DNA of 64,000 bases from Acidimicrobiales bacterium (GCA_025456085.1 JALOLF010000012.1:1-64000), one strand, 5' to 3'. Numbered from the stretch's first letter, positions 52,998 to 62,623 are shown. Notes: generated from the sequence alone by a model not told the origin. Program-made: numbers and translations.

Positions 52998-54029
52998 TCA
53001 GCGCAGCACGACCTGACCGTCGCCCGGTTCGATCCGACCCACCTCGACGGCACGGTGGCCCGCGCCCCGCAGCACGTCGAGCGCCTTGAACACCTCGGCC
53101 GCGGGCACGACCGCGATCATGCCCAGACCCAGGTTGAACACCCGGGCCATCTCGTCGTCGCTCACCTTGCCGAGTCGCTGGATCTCGGTGAAGACCTGCG
53201 GCACGTCCCAGCTGCCGCGCTCGACCACGGCCGCGGTGCCGGGCGGCAGCACCCGGCTGAGGTTGCCGGGGATGCCACCACCGGTGATGTGGGCCACGGC
53301 CCGCACGTCCACCGCATCGAGCAGCTTCAGCACCGCCGGCGAGTAGATGACCGAGGGGCTCAGCAGCTCGTCGGCCAGCGAGTGCGCCGCCCCCTCGTAG
53401 GGCGGCTCGTCGAGGTCCCGCCCGGCCACGTCGAAGAACACCCGGCGGACGAGCGAGTAGCCGTTGCTGCGCAGGTTGGGTGACGGCAGTCCGATCAGCA
53501 CGTCGCCGGGTCGGATGTGCGCGCCGGCGAGGATGCGGTCCTGCTCGGCGACCCCCACGGCGAAACCCACCAGGTCGAACTCACCGGGCTCCATGGCGCC
53601 GGGGTGTTCGGCCATCTCGCCCCCGATCAGCGCGCACCCGGCCTGACGGCACCCCTCGGCGACGCCTTCCACGAGCTGTTCGATGTGGTCGGGATCGAGT
53701 CGTCCGACGGCGATGTAGTCGAGGAAGAACAGGGGCTCCGCGCCCTGGCACACGAGATCGTCGACGCACATCGCCACGAGATCGATGCCGATCGTCTCGA
53801 ACTGCCCCGCCGCCTGGGCCACGAGCGCCTTGGTGCCCACGCCGTCGGTGGAGGACACGAGCACGGGACGCCGGTAGCGGCCGGTGTCGAAGCGGAACAG
53901 GCCGCCGAACCCGCCGATGTCGCCGATCACCTCGGGCCGGAAGGTCGACCGGACCTTGGCCTTGATCCGCTCCACCGCTTCTTCGCCGGCGGTGATGCTC
54001 ACACCGGCGGCTTCGTAGGTCTCACCCAT
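52998..54029 (-). CDS. purM: Phosphoribosylformylglycinamidine cyclo-ligase
   Basis: This 343-residue AIR synthetase closes the imidazole ring using ATP (FGAM to AIR). It has the N-terminal glycine-rich region PEVIGDIGGFGGLF, the substrate signature VLVSSTDGVGTK, the ATP-site CALIGGEMAEHPG and HITGGGIPGNLSRV. Length and start at 54029 are normal. It follows purF on the same strand, 46 bp away. Confidence 0.96.
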   Translation of the reverse strand: MGETYEAAGVSITAGEEAVERIKAKVRSTFRPEVIGDIGGFGGLFRFDTGRYRRPVLVSSTDGVGTKALVAQAAGQFETIGIDLVAMCVDDLVCQGAEPLFFLDYIAVGRLDPDHIEQLVEGVAEGCRQAGCALIGGEMAEHPGAMEPGEFDLVGFAVGVAEQDRILAGAHIRPGDVLIGLPSPNLRSNGYSLVRRVFFDVAGRDLDEPPYEGAAHSLADELLSPSVIYSPAVLKLLDAVDVRAVAHITGGGIPGNLSRVLPPGTAAVVERGSWDVPQVFTEIQRLGKVSDDEMARVFNLGLGMIAVVPAAEVFKALDVLRGAGHRAVEVGRIEPGDGQVVLR

Positions 54030-54075
54030 GGGTCGTTCGGCTCCGGGACTGGTCGGCGGGGGCGTGCACCGGCGC

Positions 54076-55623
54076 TCACGCGCCGTGTCGGCGCGCCTCG
54101 TCGGCGGGCAGCGAGGCGTCGTCGAACAGCAGGCTGAGGGTGCTCGGTGCGTCAGCGGGCCGGGCCGGCGACGCTTCGAGCACGCCCTTGGTGAGGCTGA
54201 CAGGCACCTCGACCGGGTACAGCCCGGTGAAGCAGGCGTCGCAGAATCCGGCGCCGGCGGTGCCGGTCGCTGCCTTCAGGCGGTCGAGCTCCAGGTAGGC
54301 GAGGCTGTCGACGTTGAGGTAGTCGCGGATCTCGCCGACCGCGAGGTTGGCGGCGATGAGCTCGCCCCTCGTGCCGGTGTCCATGCCGTAGAAGCAGGGC
54401 CACGTGTAGGGCGGGGAGGAGATGCGCAGGTGAACCTCGACGGCGCCGGCCTCGCGCAGCATGCCCACCATGGCCCGGGTGGTCGTGCCGCGCACGATCG
54501 AGTCGTCCACCACGATGAGGCGCTTGCCCTCGATGTTGTCGCGCAGCGGGTTGAGCTTCAGGCGCACCCCGAGGGCTCGCATCTCCTGGTTGGGGGCGAT
54601 GAAGGTGCGGCCGATGTAGCGGTTCTTGACCAGGCCCTGGCCGAAGGGGATCCCCGAGTGCCGCGAGAAGCCCTCGGCGGCGGGCAGGCCCGACTCGGGT
54701 ACACCCATGACCAGGTCGGCGTCGACGGGCGCCTGCTCGGCGAGCTGCTCGCCCATCTGCACGCGGGCCCGGTGGACGTTCTGGCCGTAGAGGCTGCCGT
54801 CGGGCCGGTGGAAGTACACGAACTCCATGAGGCAGAGGCGGGGGTCGATGGTGTGCTGCGACCAGGGCTGCACCGAGCGGACCCCGGCGGCGTCGATGAT
54901 CACCATCTCCCCGGGGGCGATCTCGCGGACCTGGCGGGCACCCACGATGTCGAGCGCCGGGCTCTCCGAGGCCAGCGCCCAGCCGTCGTCGAGCTTGCCC
55001 AGGCACAGCGGCCAGAAGCCGTGGGGATCCCGGACGCCGATGACGTGGCCCTCGTCCATGACCACGAAGGAGAAGGCGCCCTCGAGATGGGGCAGCACCC
55101 GCATGAGCGCCCGCTCCAACGCCCGCCCGTCGCTGGAGGGCTCGGGATCGCGGGCCAGCTCCTGGGTGATGAGCTCGGCCACCAGGTCGCTGTCGCTCGT
55201 GACGGCGCCGGGCAGCATGCCCGCCTGCGCGGCGAGATCCTCGGTGTTGACCAGGTTCCCGTTGTGGCCGAGGGCGAAGGAGTGGGCGCCGACCGTCCGG
55301 TAGAAGGGCTGGGCGTTGCGCCAGGTGCTCGACCCCGTCGTCGAGTACCTGGTGTGGCCGATGGCCAGGTGCCCGGTGAGCGCGGCCAGGGTGCGGTCGT
55401 CGAACACGTTCGACACGAGCCCCATGTCCTTCACGACGGTGATGGTGTGTCCGTCGCTCACCGCGATGCCGGCGGATTCCTGGCCGCGGTGCTGCAGGGC
55501 GTACAGACCGAGGTAGCTCAGGTGGGCGACCGGCTGGGCCGGGGCGTACACCCCGAACACCCCGCACTCGTGACCCGGGGTCTCGTCGAGGTGGGCCGCT
55601 CCGTCGGCGTCCGGATCGTGCAC
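54076..55623 (-). CDS. purF: Amidophosphoribosyltransferase
   Basis: This protein of about 515 residues catalyses the first step of purine synthesis (PRPP + glutamine to phosphoribosylamine). A propeptide of 19 residues precedes the N-terminal nucleophile Cys20 in HECGVFGV. The PRPP loop VVDDSIVRGTTTRAMV and the type II PRT region are clear. I place the start at GTG 55623 because a -10 TAGCAT lies 7 nt upstream; an ATG at 55632 falls inside that -10. Homologues carry an Fe-S cluster, and Cys residues in the FCDACFTGLYP region are consistent with it. Confidence 0.95.
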   Translation of the reverse strand: MHDPDADGAAHLDETPGHECGVFGVYAPAQPVAHLSYLGLYALQHRGQESAGIAVSDGHTITVVKDMGLVSNVFDDRTLAALTGHLAIGHTRYSTTGSSTWRNAQPFYRTVGAHSFALGHNGNLVNTEDLAAQAGMLPGAVTSDSDLVAELITQELARDPEPSSDGRALERALMRVLPHLEGAFSFVVMDEGHVIGVRDPHGFWPLCLGKLDDGWALASESPALDIVGARQVREIAPGEMVIIDAAGVRSVQPWSQHTIDPRLCLMEFVYFHRPDGSLYGQNVHRARVQMGEQLAEQAPVDADLVMGVPESGLPAAEGFSRHSGIPFGQGLVKNRYIGRTFIAPNQEMRALGVRLKLNPLRDNIEGKRLIVVDDSIVRGTTTRAMVGMLREAGAVEVHLRISSPPYTWPCFYGMDTGTRGELIAANLAVGEIRDYLNVDSLAYLELDRLKAATGTAGAGFCDACFTGLYPVEVPVSLTKGVLEASPARPADAPSTLSLLFDDASLPADEARRHGA

Positions 55624-55630
55624 GGCGCCC

Positions 55631-55636
55631 ATGCTA
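55631..55636 (-). promoter_or_regulatory. -10 box of purF (leaderless)
   Basis: TAGCAT lies 7 nt before the GTG at 55623 and contains the alternative ATG, arguing against that ATG as the start. Confidence 0.5.
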
Positions 55637-55704
55637 GCGACGGCTCGGGGCCAACCCCGAACCAGCCCGTCCCACCGGTGGCCGCGCCGCGGCGTGCCGG
55701 GTGA

Positions 55705-57942
55705 TCACCCCTGGGTGGTTCCCGACCCGAGCGCCTCGGGCAGGCGCTGCTGCCACACGGTGCCGAGCTCGGCCACGGACACGTCGAGCAGGCCCTTCAC
55801 CGATAGCCGATCACCCGAGGCCACGCCGATGCGGGCGAAGGGCACACCGGCGTTGCCGAGCACCCGCTCGACGTAGGGCAGCGAGTCGGGGGTCACGCAG
55901 GCCACGACGCGCGACGGCGACTCCGAGAACAGCTCGGCCGCGTCGGCCACCCGGGCCACCTGTGCACCGAGCCCGGAGCGCACGCACAGCTCGGCCAGGG
56001 CCAGCGCGAGCCCGCCGCTGGAGATGTCGTGGACGCCGGCCAGCAGGCCGCCGTTCACCAGGTCGCGCACCACACCGGCCACCCGCAGGTGCAGCTCGGG
56101 ATCGAGGGCGGGGAGGCGACCGCCGCGATGGCCCTTGTCCCGGGCCCACAGCGAGCCCGACAGCTCGGGCTGCGTGGCCCCGACGAGCACCAGACGGCCA
56201 CCCTCCACGAGGCGCACACCCGGCGGGCGGCGTCGGAGGTCGTCGATGCAGCCGAGGACCCCCACCACCGGCGTCGGGTCGATGTCCATTCCCCGGGACT
56301 CGTTGTAGAGGCTCACGTTGCCGCCGACGACCGGGAGGTCGAACGACGAGCAGGCCTCCGCCATGCCGTCGATCGCCTCCGACAGCTGCCACATGACCTC
56401 GGGGTGCTCCGGGTTGCCGAAGTTGAGGCAGTTCACCAGGGCCAGGGGCCGCGCCCCCACACTGGCGAGGTTGAGCACCGCCTCGGCCACGACGAGCGCC
56501 GTGCCGAGTCGGGGATCGACCGCGCACCAGCGGTGGTTGCCGTCGGTGCTGAGCGCCAGGCCGCGACCGGTGTCGGCACCGGTGGCCGGGTGCTTGAGGC
56601 GCAGCACGGTGGCGTCGCCGCCGGGCCCCTCGACGGTGTTCAGGTACAGCTGGTGGTCGTACTGGCTCCACACCCAGGAGGTGTCGGCCACCATCGCCAG
56701 CAGGTCGGCAGCCGGGTCCTCGCAGGGGGGGAGCTCGGGGCCGGCCAGGGTGCGCCCGGCCTCGTCCCAGCCCGACGGAGCCGCCCGCGGTCGGTCGTAG
56801 AGCGGCGCGTCGTCGTGGAGCGAAGCCGCCGGCACGTCGGCCAGCACGGCACCGCCGAAGCCGTCCAGGATGCGCAGCCGGCCACCCGCCTCGTCCCCGG
56901 TCGCCGGACCCGAGGTGACGTGCCCGATGACGTTGGCGCGGATGTCCCATTTCCGACAGATCCCGAGCACGGCGTCGAGCCCGCTCGGCTCGACGATGGC
57001 GAGCATCCGCTCCTGGGACTCGCTGGTCATGATCTCGAAGGGCTCCATGCCGGCTTCCCGCAGCGGGATGGCCGTCACGTCGACGTCCATGCCCATGCCG
57101 CCCCGGGAGGCGGTCTCGCTGGTGGCGCAGGTGATGCCGGCACCGCCCAGGTCCTGGATGCCGACCACCAGGCCGGCCTCGAGCAGCTCCAGGCACGCCT
57201 CGATGAGCCGCTTCTCCTCGAAGGGGTCGCCGACCTGCACGCTGGGGCGCTTCTGGGCGTCAGCCTCGGCGTCGGAGAAACCGGCCGACGCCAGCACGCT
57301 CACCCCGCCGATGCCGTCGCGCCCGGTGGTCGAGCCGAGCAGCACGGCGAGGTTCCCCTCACCGGTGGCCTGGCCGAGGACCAACCGCTCGGCAGGCAGC
57401 AGACCGAGGCAGAGCACGTTCACGAGCGGGTTGTCGGCGTAGGTCTCGTCGAAGACGGTCTCACCGCCCACGGTGGGGACCCCGACGGAGTTGCCGTAGC
57501 CGGAGATGCCGTTGACCACGCCCTCGGCGATCCAGCGGCTGCGAGCGTCGTCGAGCGACCCGAACCGCAACGGGTCCATGACGGCGATGGGTCGAGCCCC
57601 CATGGTGAAGATGTCGCGCAGGATCCCCCCGACGCCCGTGGCCGCCCCCTGGTAGGGCTCGATGGCCGAGGGATGGTTGTGGCTCTCGATGCGGATCGCC
57701 GCCGCGATGCCGTCACCCACGTCGACGACCCCGGCGTTCTCACCTGGGCCCACGAGCACCCAGGGCGCGTCGGTCGGGAGCCGCTTGAGGTGCAGGCGCG
57801 AGGACTTGTAGGAGCAGTGCTCGGACCACATCACCGCGAACATGGCCAGCTCGAGGTGGTTGGGCGCACGACCGAGGATGCGCTCGATCGAGGCCGCCTC
57901 GTCGTCGGTGAGGCCAAGGGCGCGGTGCAGCGGTTGGTCCAT
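55705..57942 (-). CDS. purL: Phosphoribosylformylglycinamidine synthase, large subunit (small PurL)
   Basis: This 745-residue short-form PurL works with PurQ and PurS to convert FGAR to FGAM with ATP and glutamine. Repeated AIRS-like halves are visible: WSEHCSYKSSR near the N-terminus, GENAGVVDVGDG, ESHNHPSAIEPYQGAATGVGGILRDI and GVHDISSGGLALALAELC. A leaderless -10 TAGCGT lies 6 nt before the ATG at 57942. The gene is on the same strand as purF but has its own promoter. Confidence 0.97.
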   Translation of the reverse strand: MDQPLHRALGLTDDEAASIERILGRAPNHLELAMFAVMWSEHCSYKSSRLHLKRLPTDAPWVLVGPGENAGVVDVGDGIAAAIRIESHNHPSAIEPYQGAATGVGGILRDIFTMGARPIAVMDPLRFGSLDDARSRWIAEGVVNGISGYGNSVGVPTVGGETVFDETYADNPLVNVLCLGLLPAERLVLGQATGEGNLAVLLGSTTGRDGIGGVSVLASAGFSDAEADAQKRPSVQVGDPFEEKRLIEACLELLEAGLVVGIQDLGGAGITCATSETASRGGMGMDVDVTAIPLREAGMEPFEIMTSESQERMLAIVEPSGLDAVLGICRKWDIRANVIGHVTSGPATGDEAGGRLRILDGFGGAVLADVPAASLHDDAPLYDRPRAAPSGWDEAGRTLAGPELPPCEDPAADLLAMVADTSWVWSQYDHQLYLNTVEGPGGDATVLRLKHPATGADTGRGLALSTDGNHRWCAVDPRLGTALVVAEAVLNLASVGARPLALVNCLNFGNPEHPEVMWQLSEAIDGMAEACSSFDLPVVGGNVSLYNESRGMDIDPTPVVGVLGCIDDLRRRPPGVRLVEGGRLVLVGATQPELSGSLWARDKGHRGGRLPALDPELHLRVAGVVRDLVNGGLLAGVHDISSGGLALALAELCVRSGLGAQVARVADAAELFSESPSRVVACVTPDSLPYVERVLGNAGVPFARIGVASGDRLSVKGLLDVSVAELGTVWQQRLPEALGSGTTQG

Positions 57943-57948
57943 GGGTGC

Positions 57949-57954
57949 ACGCTA
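57949..57954 (-). promoter_or_regulatory. -10 box of purL (leaderless)
   Basis: TAGCGT lies 6 nt before the ATG at 57942. Confidence 0.5.
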
Positions 57955-58058
57955 CCCGAGCACGTCGCCGGCCCCGGTCGTGGCCGGCGCCGACGATGCG
58001 GACCCATGGCTGCAAAGGAACCTCCATGGTCAGCGACAATGCAACGCGGTCGAGATGT

Positions 58059-58088
58059 TTGAAATCCACAAATCAACCGTGTTGAATT
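58059..58088 (+). promoter_or_regulatory. AT-rich promoter of helical-protein gene
   Basis: A -35 TTGAAA (58059-58064), an 18-bp spacer and a -10 TGAATT (58083-58088) lie in the most AT-rich stretch of the purine region. The ATG at 58096 follows after 7 nt, another leaderless arrangement. Confidence 0.5.
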
Positions 58089-58095
58089 CAGGTCA

Positions 58096-58515
58096 ATGAC
58101 TCCATCACCGAAAGCCGCGAGCGGGATGTCCGACGAGCACAAGGCGGCGCTCGCCGAGGGGCGCGCACAGGGGCGGGCGATCCGGGCCTATCTCGAAGCA
58201 CTCGAGACGCACCGCCCACGACGAGGTCGCAAGCGGACCCCGGAGAGCATGCGCAAGCGGCTCCAACGCATCGACACCGAGCTGGAGACGGCCGATCCGA
58301 TGCGCCGCCTGCACCTCGTCCAGGAGCGCCTGGACCTCGAGGGGGAGCTGTCCGCCGCCGATGCCAAGGTCGACCTGACGGCCCTCGAGGAGGAGTTCGT
58401 GCAGGCAGCCAAGGCGTACTCCCAACGCAAGGGGATCTCCTACGCCGCATGGCGTGAGCTGGGCGTCTCCGCGGCCACGCTGCGCGCCGCCGGCATCTCC
58501 CGAGGCGCCGCTTGA
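58096..58515 (+). CDS. Conserved helical actinobacterial protein, unknown function
   Basis: This protein of about 139 residues is highly charged and almost entirely helical: EHKAALAEGRAQGRAIRAYL, GRKRTPESMRKRLQRIDTEL, LHLVQERLDLEGEL and a C-terminal YSQRKGISYAAWRELGVSAA of HTH-like character. It resembles a family of actinobacterial hypothetical proteins, recalled from general familiarity and not checked here. A central coiled coil is likely. The start is ATG 58096 or ATG 58126. It is inserted between purL and purQ on the opposite strand. Confidence 0.75.
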   Translation: MTPSPKAASGMSDEHKAALAEGRAQGRAIRAYLEALETHRPRRGRKRTPESMRKRLQRIDTELETADPMRRLHLVQERLDLEGELSAADAKVDLTALEEEFVQAAKAYSQRKGISYAAWRELGVSAATLRAAGISRGAA

Positions 58516-58528
58516 CGGCCCGCGCCGG

Positions 58529-59200
58529 TCAGACGCGGGAGGGCGCGTCCAGCAGGGACCGCAACAGCACCGTGCCGTCCACGCTGCCCAGCAGCTCCGA
58601 GATCGCCCGTTCGGGATGGGGCATCAATCCCACGACGTTGCCGGCCGCATTGCAGATCCCGGCGATGTCGTCGACCGAGCCATTGGGGTTGTCCAGATAG
58701 CGCAACACGATGCGGTCCTCGGCCTGCAGGAGAGCCAACGTGTCGGCATCGCAGGTGTAGTTGCCCTCGAAATGGTTGATGGGGACACGCAGGATCTGCC
58801 CGACCTCGGCACCGGCCGTCAGCGCCGATCTCGTCGTCTCGACCCGCAGGTCGACGGTGGTGCAGAGGAACTTCAGGCCGGCGTTCTTCTGCAGTGCCCC
58901 CGGGAGCAGACCAGCCTCGGTCAGCACCTGGAAGCCGTTGCAGATCCCCACGACCGGCCCGCCCTCCTCGGCGAAGGCCTGCACCGCCGCCATGACCGGG
59001 GAGAACCGGGCGATCGCCCCGGGACGCAGGTAGTCGCCGTGGGCGAACCCACCCGGGACGATGACGGCGTCGACGCCCTGCACGGTGGCCTCGCCGTGCC
59101 AGAGCACGACTGCGTCACCACCCAACGACGAGACGGCCTCCATGGCGTCGAGCTCGCAGTTCGAACCGGGGAAGAGCACGACGCCCACACGGGTGGTCAT
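58529..59200 (-). CDS. purQ: Phosphoribosylformylglycinamidine synthase glutaminase subunit
   Basis: This 223-residue class I glutamine amidotransferase feeds ammonia to PurL. The nucleophile Cys is in VVGICNGFQVL, with GGFAHGDYLRPGAI and the His/Glu dyad in GLMPHPERA. The start ATG overlaps the purS stop (ATGA), so the two are translationally coupled, as expected for a 1:1 complex. Confidence 0.96.
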   Translation of the reverse strand: MTTRVGVVLFPGSNCELDAMEAVSSLGGDAVVLWHGEATVQGVDAVIVPGGFAHGDYLRPGAIARFSPVMAAVQAFAEEGGPVVGICNGFQVLTEAGLLPGALQKNAGLKFLCTTVDLRVETTRSALTAGAEVGQILRVPINHFEGNYTCDADTLALLQAEDRIVLRYLDNPNGSVDDIAGICNAAGNVVGLMPHPERAISELLGSVDGTVLLRSLLDAPSRV

Positions 59201-59463
59201 GCCGGGGAGCCCTCCAGTGCCTCGACCGCGACGACGGCATCCTCGATCACCGGGTTGGTGAGGAAGCGCCGGCACATGTCCTCGACCTCGACCCGGGCCG
59301 AGGCCTCGTCGGCTGCCTCGAGGGAGAAGCGGATGCTCTTGCCCACCTGAACCCCGCTGATCCCCTCGAACCCGAGGTGGGGCAACGACCGCTCGATGGT
59401 GGCGCCAGCCGGGTCGGCGATCCCCGGTCGGAGCCGGACTTCCACGTGCACCGAGAACATCAT
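59197..59463 (-). CDS. purS: Phosphoribosylformylglycinamidine synthase subunit PurS
   Basis: This 88-residue small subunit bridges PurQ and PurL. It has the family pattern VHVEVRLRPGIADPAGATIE, LGFEGISGVQVGKSIRF and RRFLTNPVIEDAVV. Two ATG codons are adjacent (59463 and 59460). The long upstream frame is not homologous. It overlaps purQ. Confidence 0.94.
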   Translation of the reverse strand: MMFSVHVEVRLRPGIADPAGATIERSLPHLGFEGISGVQVGKSIRFSLEAADEASARVEVEDMCRRFLTNPVIEDAVVAVEALEGSPA

Positions 59464-59643
59464 GCGACCACTCTCCCACAGGGTCGGCCGCGCCGCGACC
59501 ATCGCTCGATCATCACCCCGCCCTGCTCGTCCACCACGCCCCCACACTCGACATCGCGCGTCTCGACGCCGGAGACCGACGCCGTCGGACCCGATTTCGT
59601 GGTCGGCGCGGTGGCGGGGGCTCCGGACACGGAGCCGGACCGG

Positions 59644-60531
59644 TCAGGTGCCGGCGCCGGGCCACTCGGCGAAGGCGCGACCGGTGATGCGCTCGTAGGC
59701 CTCCACGTAGCGGGCGCTGGTGGTGGTCACGACCTCGGCCGGGAGCGGCGGGGGTGGCGGCTGCTTGTCCCAGTCCAGCCCGTCGAGGTAATCCCGCACC
59801 GGCTGCTTGTCGAACGACGGCGGCGTCGAGCCCGGCGTCCAGGCGTCCGCAGGCCAGAACCGCGACGAGTCGGGGGTCAACACCTCGTCGGCCACGACGA
59901 GCTCCCCGTCGACGAGGCCGAGCTCGAACTTGGTGTCGGCGATGATGATCCCCCGTTCCGCCGCCCAGGCGGCGCCCCGGCGGTAGAGCTCGAGCGACAC
60001 GTCACGGGCCCGCTCCGCGTGGTCCTCGCCGATCAGGTCGGCGGCCTGCGCGAAGGAGATGTTGACGTCGTGGCCCTCGGCGGCCTTCGTCGACGGGGTG
60101 AACACCGGCTCGGGGAGCTGGGACGACTCGAGCAGCCCTTCCGGCAGGACGGCGCCGTGCATGGTCCCCGCCGTGCGGTACTCCTTCCATGCCGAGCCGG
60201 TGATGTAGCCGCGCACGATGCACTCGATGGGCAGCATCTCGGCGCGCCGGCACAGCATGGACCTGCCGGCCAGATCCGGCGAACGGGCACCCTCGGGCAG
60301 GTCGTCCAGGCTGGTGGAGAGCAGGTGGCTCCCGACGACGTCGGCCAGGTGCTCGAACCAGAAGGCCGACATGGCGGTGAGGACGCGACCCTTGTCGGGG
60401 ATGGGTTCGGCCATCACCACGTCGAACGCGGAGATCCGGTCCGACGTGACCAGCAGCAGGCGGTCATCGCCCGCGTCGTAGATGTCACGGACCTTGCCGG
60501 AGTAGAGGTGGGGGAGATCGACCGTGGACAC
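59644..60531 (-). CDS. purC: SAICAR synthetase
   Basis: This 295-residue enzyme joins CAIR and aspartate with ATP. It shows HLYSGKVRDIYDAGDDRLLL (ATP loop), SDRISAFDVVM, ECIVRGYITGSAWKEY and IIIADTKFELG, then LTPDSSRFWPAD. It is the longer actinobacterial type. The start is GTG at 60531. It lies 43 bp downstream of purB. Confidence 0.96.
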   Translation of the reverse strand: MSTVDLPHLYSGKVRDIYDAGDDRLLLVTSDRISAFDVVMAEPIPDKGRVLTAMSAFWFEHLADVVGSHLLSTSLDDLPEGARSPDLAGRSMLCRRAEMLPIECIVRGYITGSAWKEYRTAGTMHGAVLPEGLLESSQLPEPVFTPSTKAAEGHDVNISFAQAADLIGEDHAERARDVSLELYRRGAAWAAERGIIIADTKFELGLVDGELVVADEVLTPDSSRFWPADAWTPGSTPPSFDKQPVRDYLDGLDWDKQPPPPPLPAEVVTTTSARYVEAYERITGRAFAEWPGAGT

Positions 60532-60574
60532 AGCACAACTCCTGGAGCAGTCGGGATGGGAGGATCCGGGCGGG

Positions 60575-61999
60575 TCAGAGCATCGAGTCGGGGGTGTACG
60601 CCGCGGCCTCGGGATGGCGCTCGGCGATGGCCTCGACCTGGGCGACGAACGCCGCGACCTGGGGCGCCGCGGCACCGGTGAACGACAACGGCTCGGCCAG
60701 CACGTCGGCCAGCGCGTCGCGGCCCAGGCCGAGCCGCCCGTCCGCGCCCAACCGCGCCAGCAGGTCGTTGTCGTCCGCACCCCGACGCTGGTCGAGCGCC
60801 ACGGCCACCGCGTGCTCCTTGATGGCCTCGTGGGCCTGCTCCCTGCCGGCGCCGGCCCGCACCGCCGCCATGAGGACCTTGGTCGTGGCCAGGAAGGGCA
60901 GGTAGCGGCGCAGCTCCCGCTCGATCACCGCGGGGAACGCACCGAACTCGTCGAGTACGTGCAGCAGGGTCTCGAACAGCCCGTCGACGGCGAAGAAGGC
61001 GTCGGGGAGGGCGACCCGACGCACGACCGAGCAGCTCACGTCGCCCTCGTTCCACTGGTCGCCCGCCAGCTCCGCCACCATGGTCAGGTGGCCCCGCAGG
61101 ATGGCCTGGAACCCGTTGATGCGCTCACAGGACCGGGTGTTCATCTTGTGCGGCATGGCCGAGGAACCGACCTGGCCCTCCTGGAAGCCCTCGGTCACCA
61201 GCTCGTGGCCCGCCATGAGCCGGATCGTCGTGGCGAGGCTCGACGGACCGGCGCCCGCCTGCACCAACGAGGCGACGACGTCGAGGTCGAGGGAGCGCGG
61301 ATAGACCTGCCCGACGTTGGTGAGCACCTCCGAGAAGCCCAGGTGGGCGGCGACCCGACGCTCGAGCTCGTCGACGAGGGCGGGCTCGCCGAGCAGATCG
61401 AGCTGATCCTGCTGGGTGCCGACCGGGCCCTTGACGCCCCGGAGGGGGTACCGGGCCAGCAGTTCCTCCACGCGACGCAACGCCTGCAGGAGCTCTTCTC
61501 CGCTGTTGGCGAAGCGCTTGCCCAGCGTGGTGGCCTGCGCGGCGACGTTGTGGCTGCGTCCTGCCATGACCAGGGTCTGGTGGGTGGCGGCGTGCTCGGC
61601 CAGACGGGCCAGCGCAGCGACCATGCGATCGCGCACCAGTTCCAGCGCCGAGCGGATCTGGAGCTGCTCCACGTTCTCGGTGAGGTCCCGGGACGTCATG
61701 CCCTTGTGGATGTGCTCGTGGCCCGCGAGCTCGCAGAACTCCTCGATGCGCGCCTTCACGTCGTGGCGCGTGCGCCGCTCGCGCGCGTCGATGGAGGCCA
61801 GGTCGACCTGGTCGACCACCTTGCGGTAGGCCTCCACGACGTCGTCACCCACGTCGACACCCAACGTCTGCTGCGCCTCGAGCACGGCGATCCACAGCCG
61901 CCGCTCCAGCACCACCTTGTGCTCCGGCGACCACAGCCGCACCATCTCGGCGCTGGCATACCGCCCGGCCAGCACGTTGGGGATCCTGGGTTTGCTCAC
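60575..61999 (-). CDS. purB: Adenylosuccinate lyase
   Basis: This 474-residue fumarase-superfamily enzyme acts at two steps of purine synthesis. It shows the N-terminal VLAGRYASAEMVRLWSPEHK, the catalytic loop signature GSSAMPHKMN, KGMTSRDLTEN and AGRSHNVAAQ with conserved histidines. GTG at 61999 has a GAGGCGAGA ribosome site; an upstream open frame was rejected. It is divergent from a zinc-finger gene 236 bp away. Confidence 0.96.
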   Translation of the reverse strand: MSKPRIPNVLAGRYASAEMVRLWSPEHKVVLERRLWIAVLEAQQTLGVDVGDDVVEAYRKVVDQVDLASIDARERRTRHDVKARIEEFCELAGHEHIHKGMTSRDLTENVEQLQIRSALELVRDRMVAALARLAEHAATHQTLVMAGRSHNVAAQATTLGKRFANSGEELLQALRRVEELLARYPLRGVKGPVGTQQDQLDLLGEPALVDELERRVAAHLGFSEVLTNVGQVYPRSLDLDVVASLVQAGAGPSSLATTIRLMAGHELVTEGFQEGQVGSSAMPHKMNTRSCERINGFQAILRGHLTMVAELAGDQWNEGDVSCSVVRRVALPDAFFAVDGLFETLLHVLDEFGAFPAVIERELRRYLPFLATTKVLMAAVRAGAGREQAHEAIKEHAVAVALDQRRGADDNDLLARLGADGRLGLGRDALADVLAEPLSFTGAAAPQVAAFVAQVEAIAERHPEAAAYTPDSML

Positions 62000-62235
62000 T
62001 CGTCTCGCCTCGGTCGATCGGCCGGTCGCCTCGCAGGTCGGCGTGCCGCGCACCGGTCCCCGACCAGCGGTAGGCCGAGAGACCTAAATTCCCACGCCGG
62101 CAGACCGATCCGTAAAGCACCGACGATAACTGGTCGAAGCACGGACCGGGCTCCCGCGGGAATCGGTGGAGGACACCGACTCCGGCGACGGGTCCGACAG
62201 CCGACACCCACGGGTCGGACGAGATCGAGGTGGAG

Positions 62236-62586
62236 ATGGACGGTCGTTGCACCCGGCACCAGTTCGAGCAGGCCGAGGGCACCTGTAGGAACTGCGGGTT
62301 CGAGTTCTGCTCCGAGTGCCTCGTGTTCGCGTTCGGTCCGGACAAGCCGCCCTACTGCATCCCGTGTGCCCTCGCCGCGTCCGGGGTCCGGGCCAACACC
62401 TCCCAGCCCCGCATGTCGCGCCGAGAGGTCCGACGCCGGGACAAGGAGCGTCGCCGCGCCGACAAGGCCGCCGCCCGCCAGGGCCACGGCTCGACCTCCC
62501 CCACAGAGGTCACGCCGGCGCCGGTCGCGCCGGCACGGCCATCGGGCTTGTCGGTCGACGACGCCGGCGAGGTCGTCCCCTTCTGA
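62236..62586 (+). CDS. B-box-like zinc-finger protein
   Basis: This protein of about 116 residues has an N-terminal zinc-finger: [20 protein letters not shown] and CSECLVF, then [11 protein letters not shown]. The CxxH and three CxxC pairs resemble a B-box or RING-like cross-brace. The rest is a charged helix ([21 protein letters not shown]) and a disordered tail ending GEVVPF. It may be a nucleic-acid or protein-binding adaptor; no partner is known. GAGG lies 5 nt before the ATG. It sits between purB and purE on the opposite strand. Confidence 0.75.
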   Translation: MDGRCTRHQFEQAEGTCRNCGFEFCSECLVFAFGPDKPPYCIPCALAASGVRANTSQPRMSRREVRRRDKERRRADKAAARQGHGSTSPTEVTPAPVAPARPSGLSVDDAGEVVPF

Positions 62587-62597
62587 GGTCCCGGGTG

Positions 62598-62619
62598 CCG
62601 TCGGGCGACGACCCGACGG
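62598..62619. terminator. Hairpin between convergent B-box gene and purE
   Basis: CCGTCGGG and CCCGACGG form a perfect 8-bp stem with a 6-nt loop between the two stops. There is no T-tract, so any termination would be weak or bidirectional. Confidence 0.35.
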
Positions 62620-62623
62620 ACGG

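Noticed and set aside
54028-58062. Long plus-strand open frames opposite purF and purL
   Set aside because: The text is low in complexity and both minus-strand enzymes are intact.
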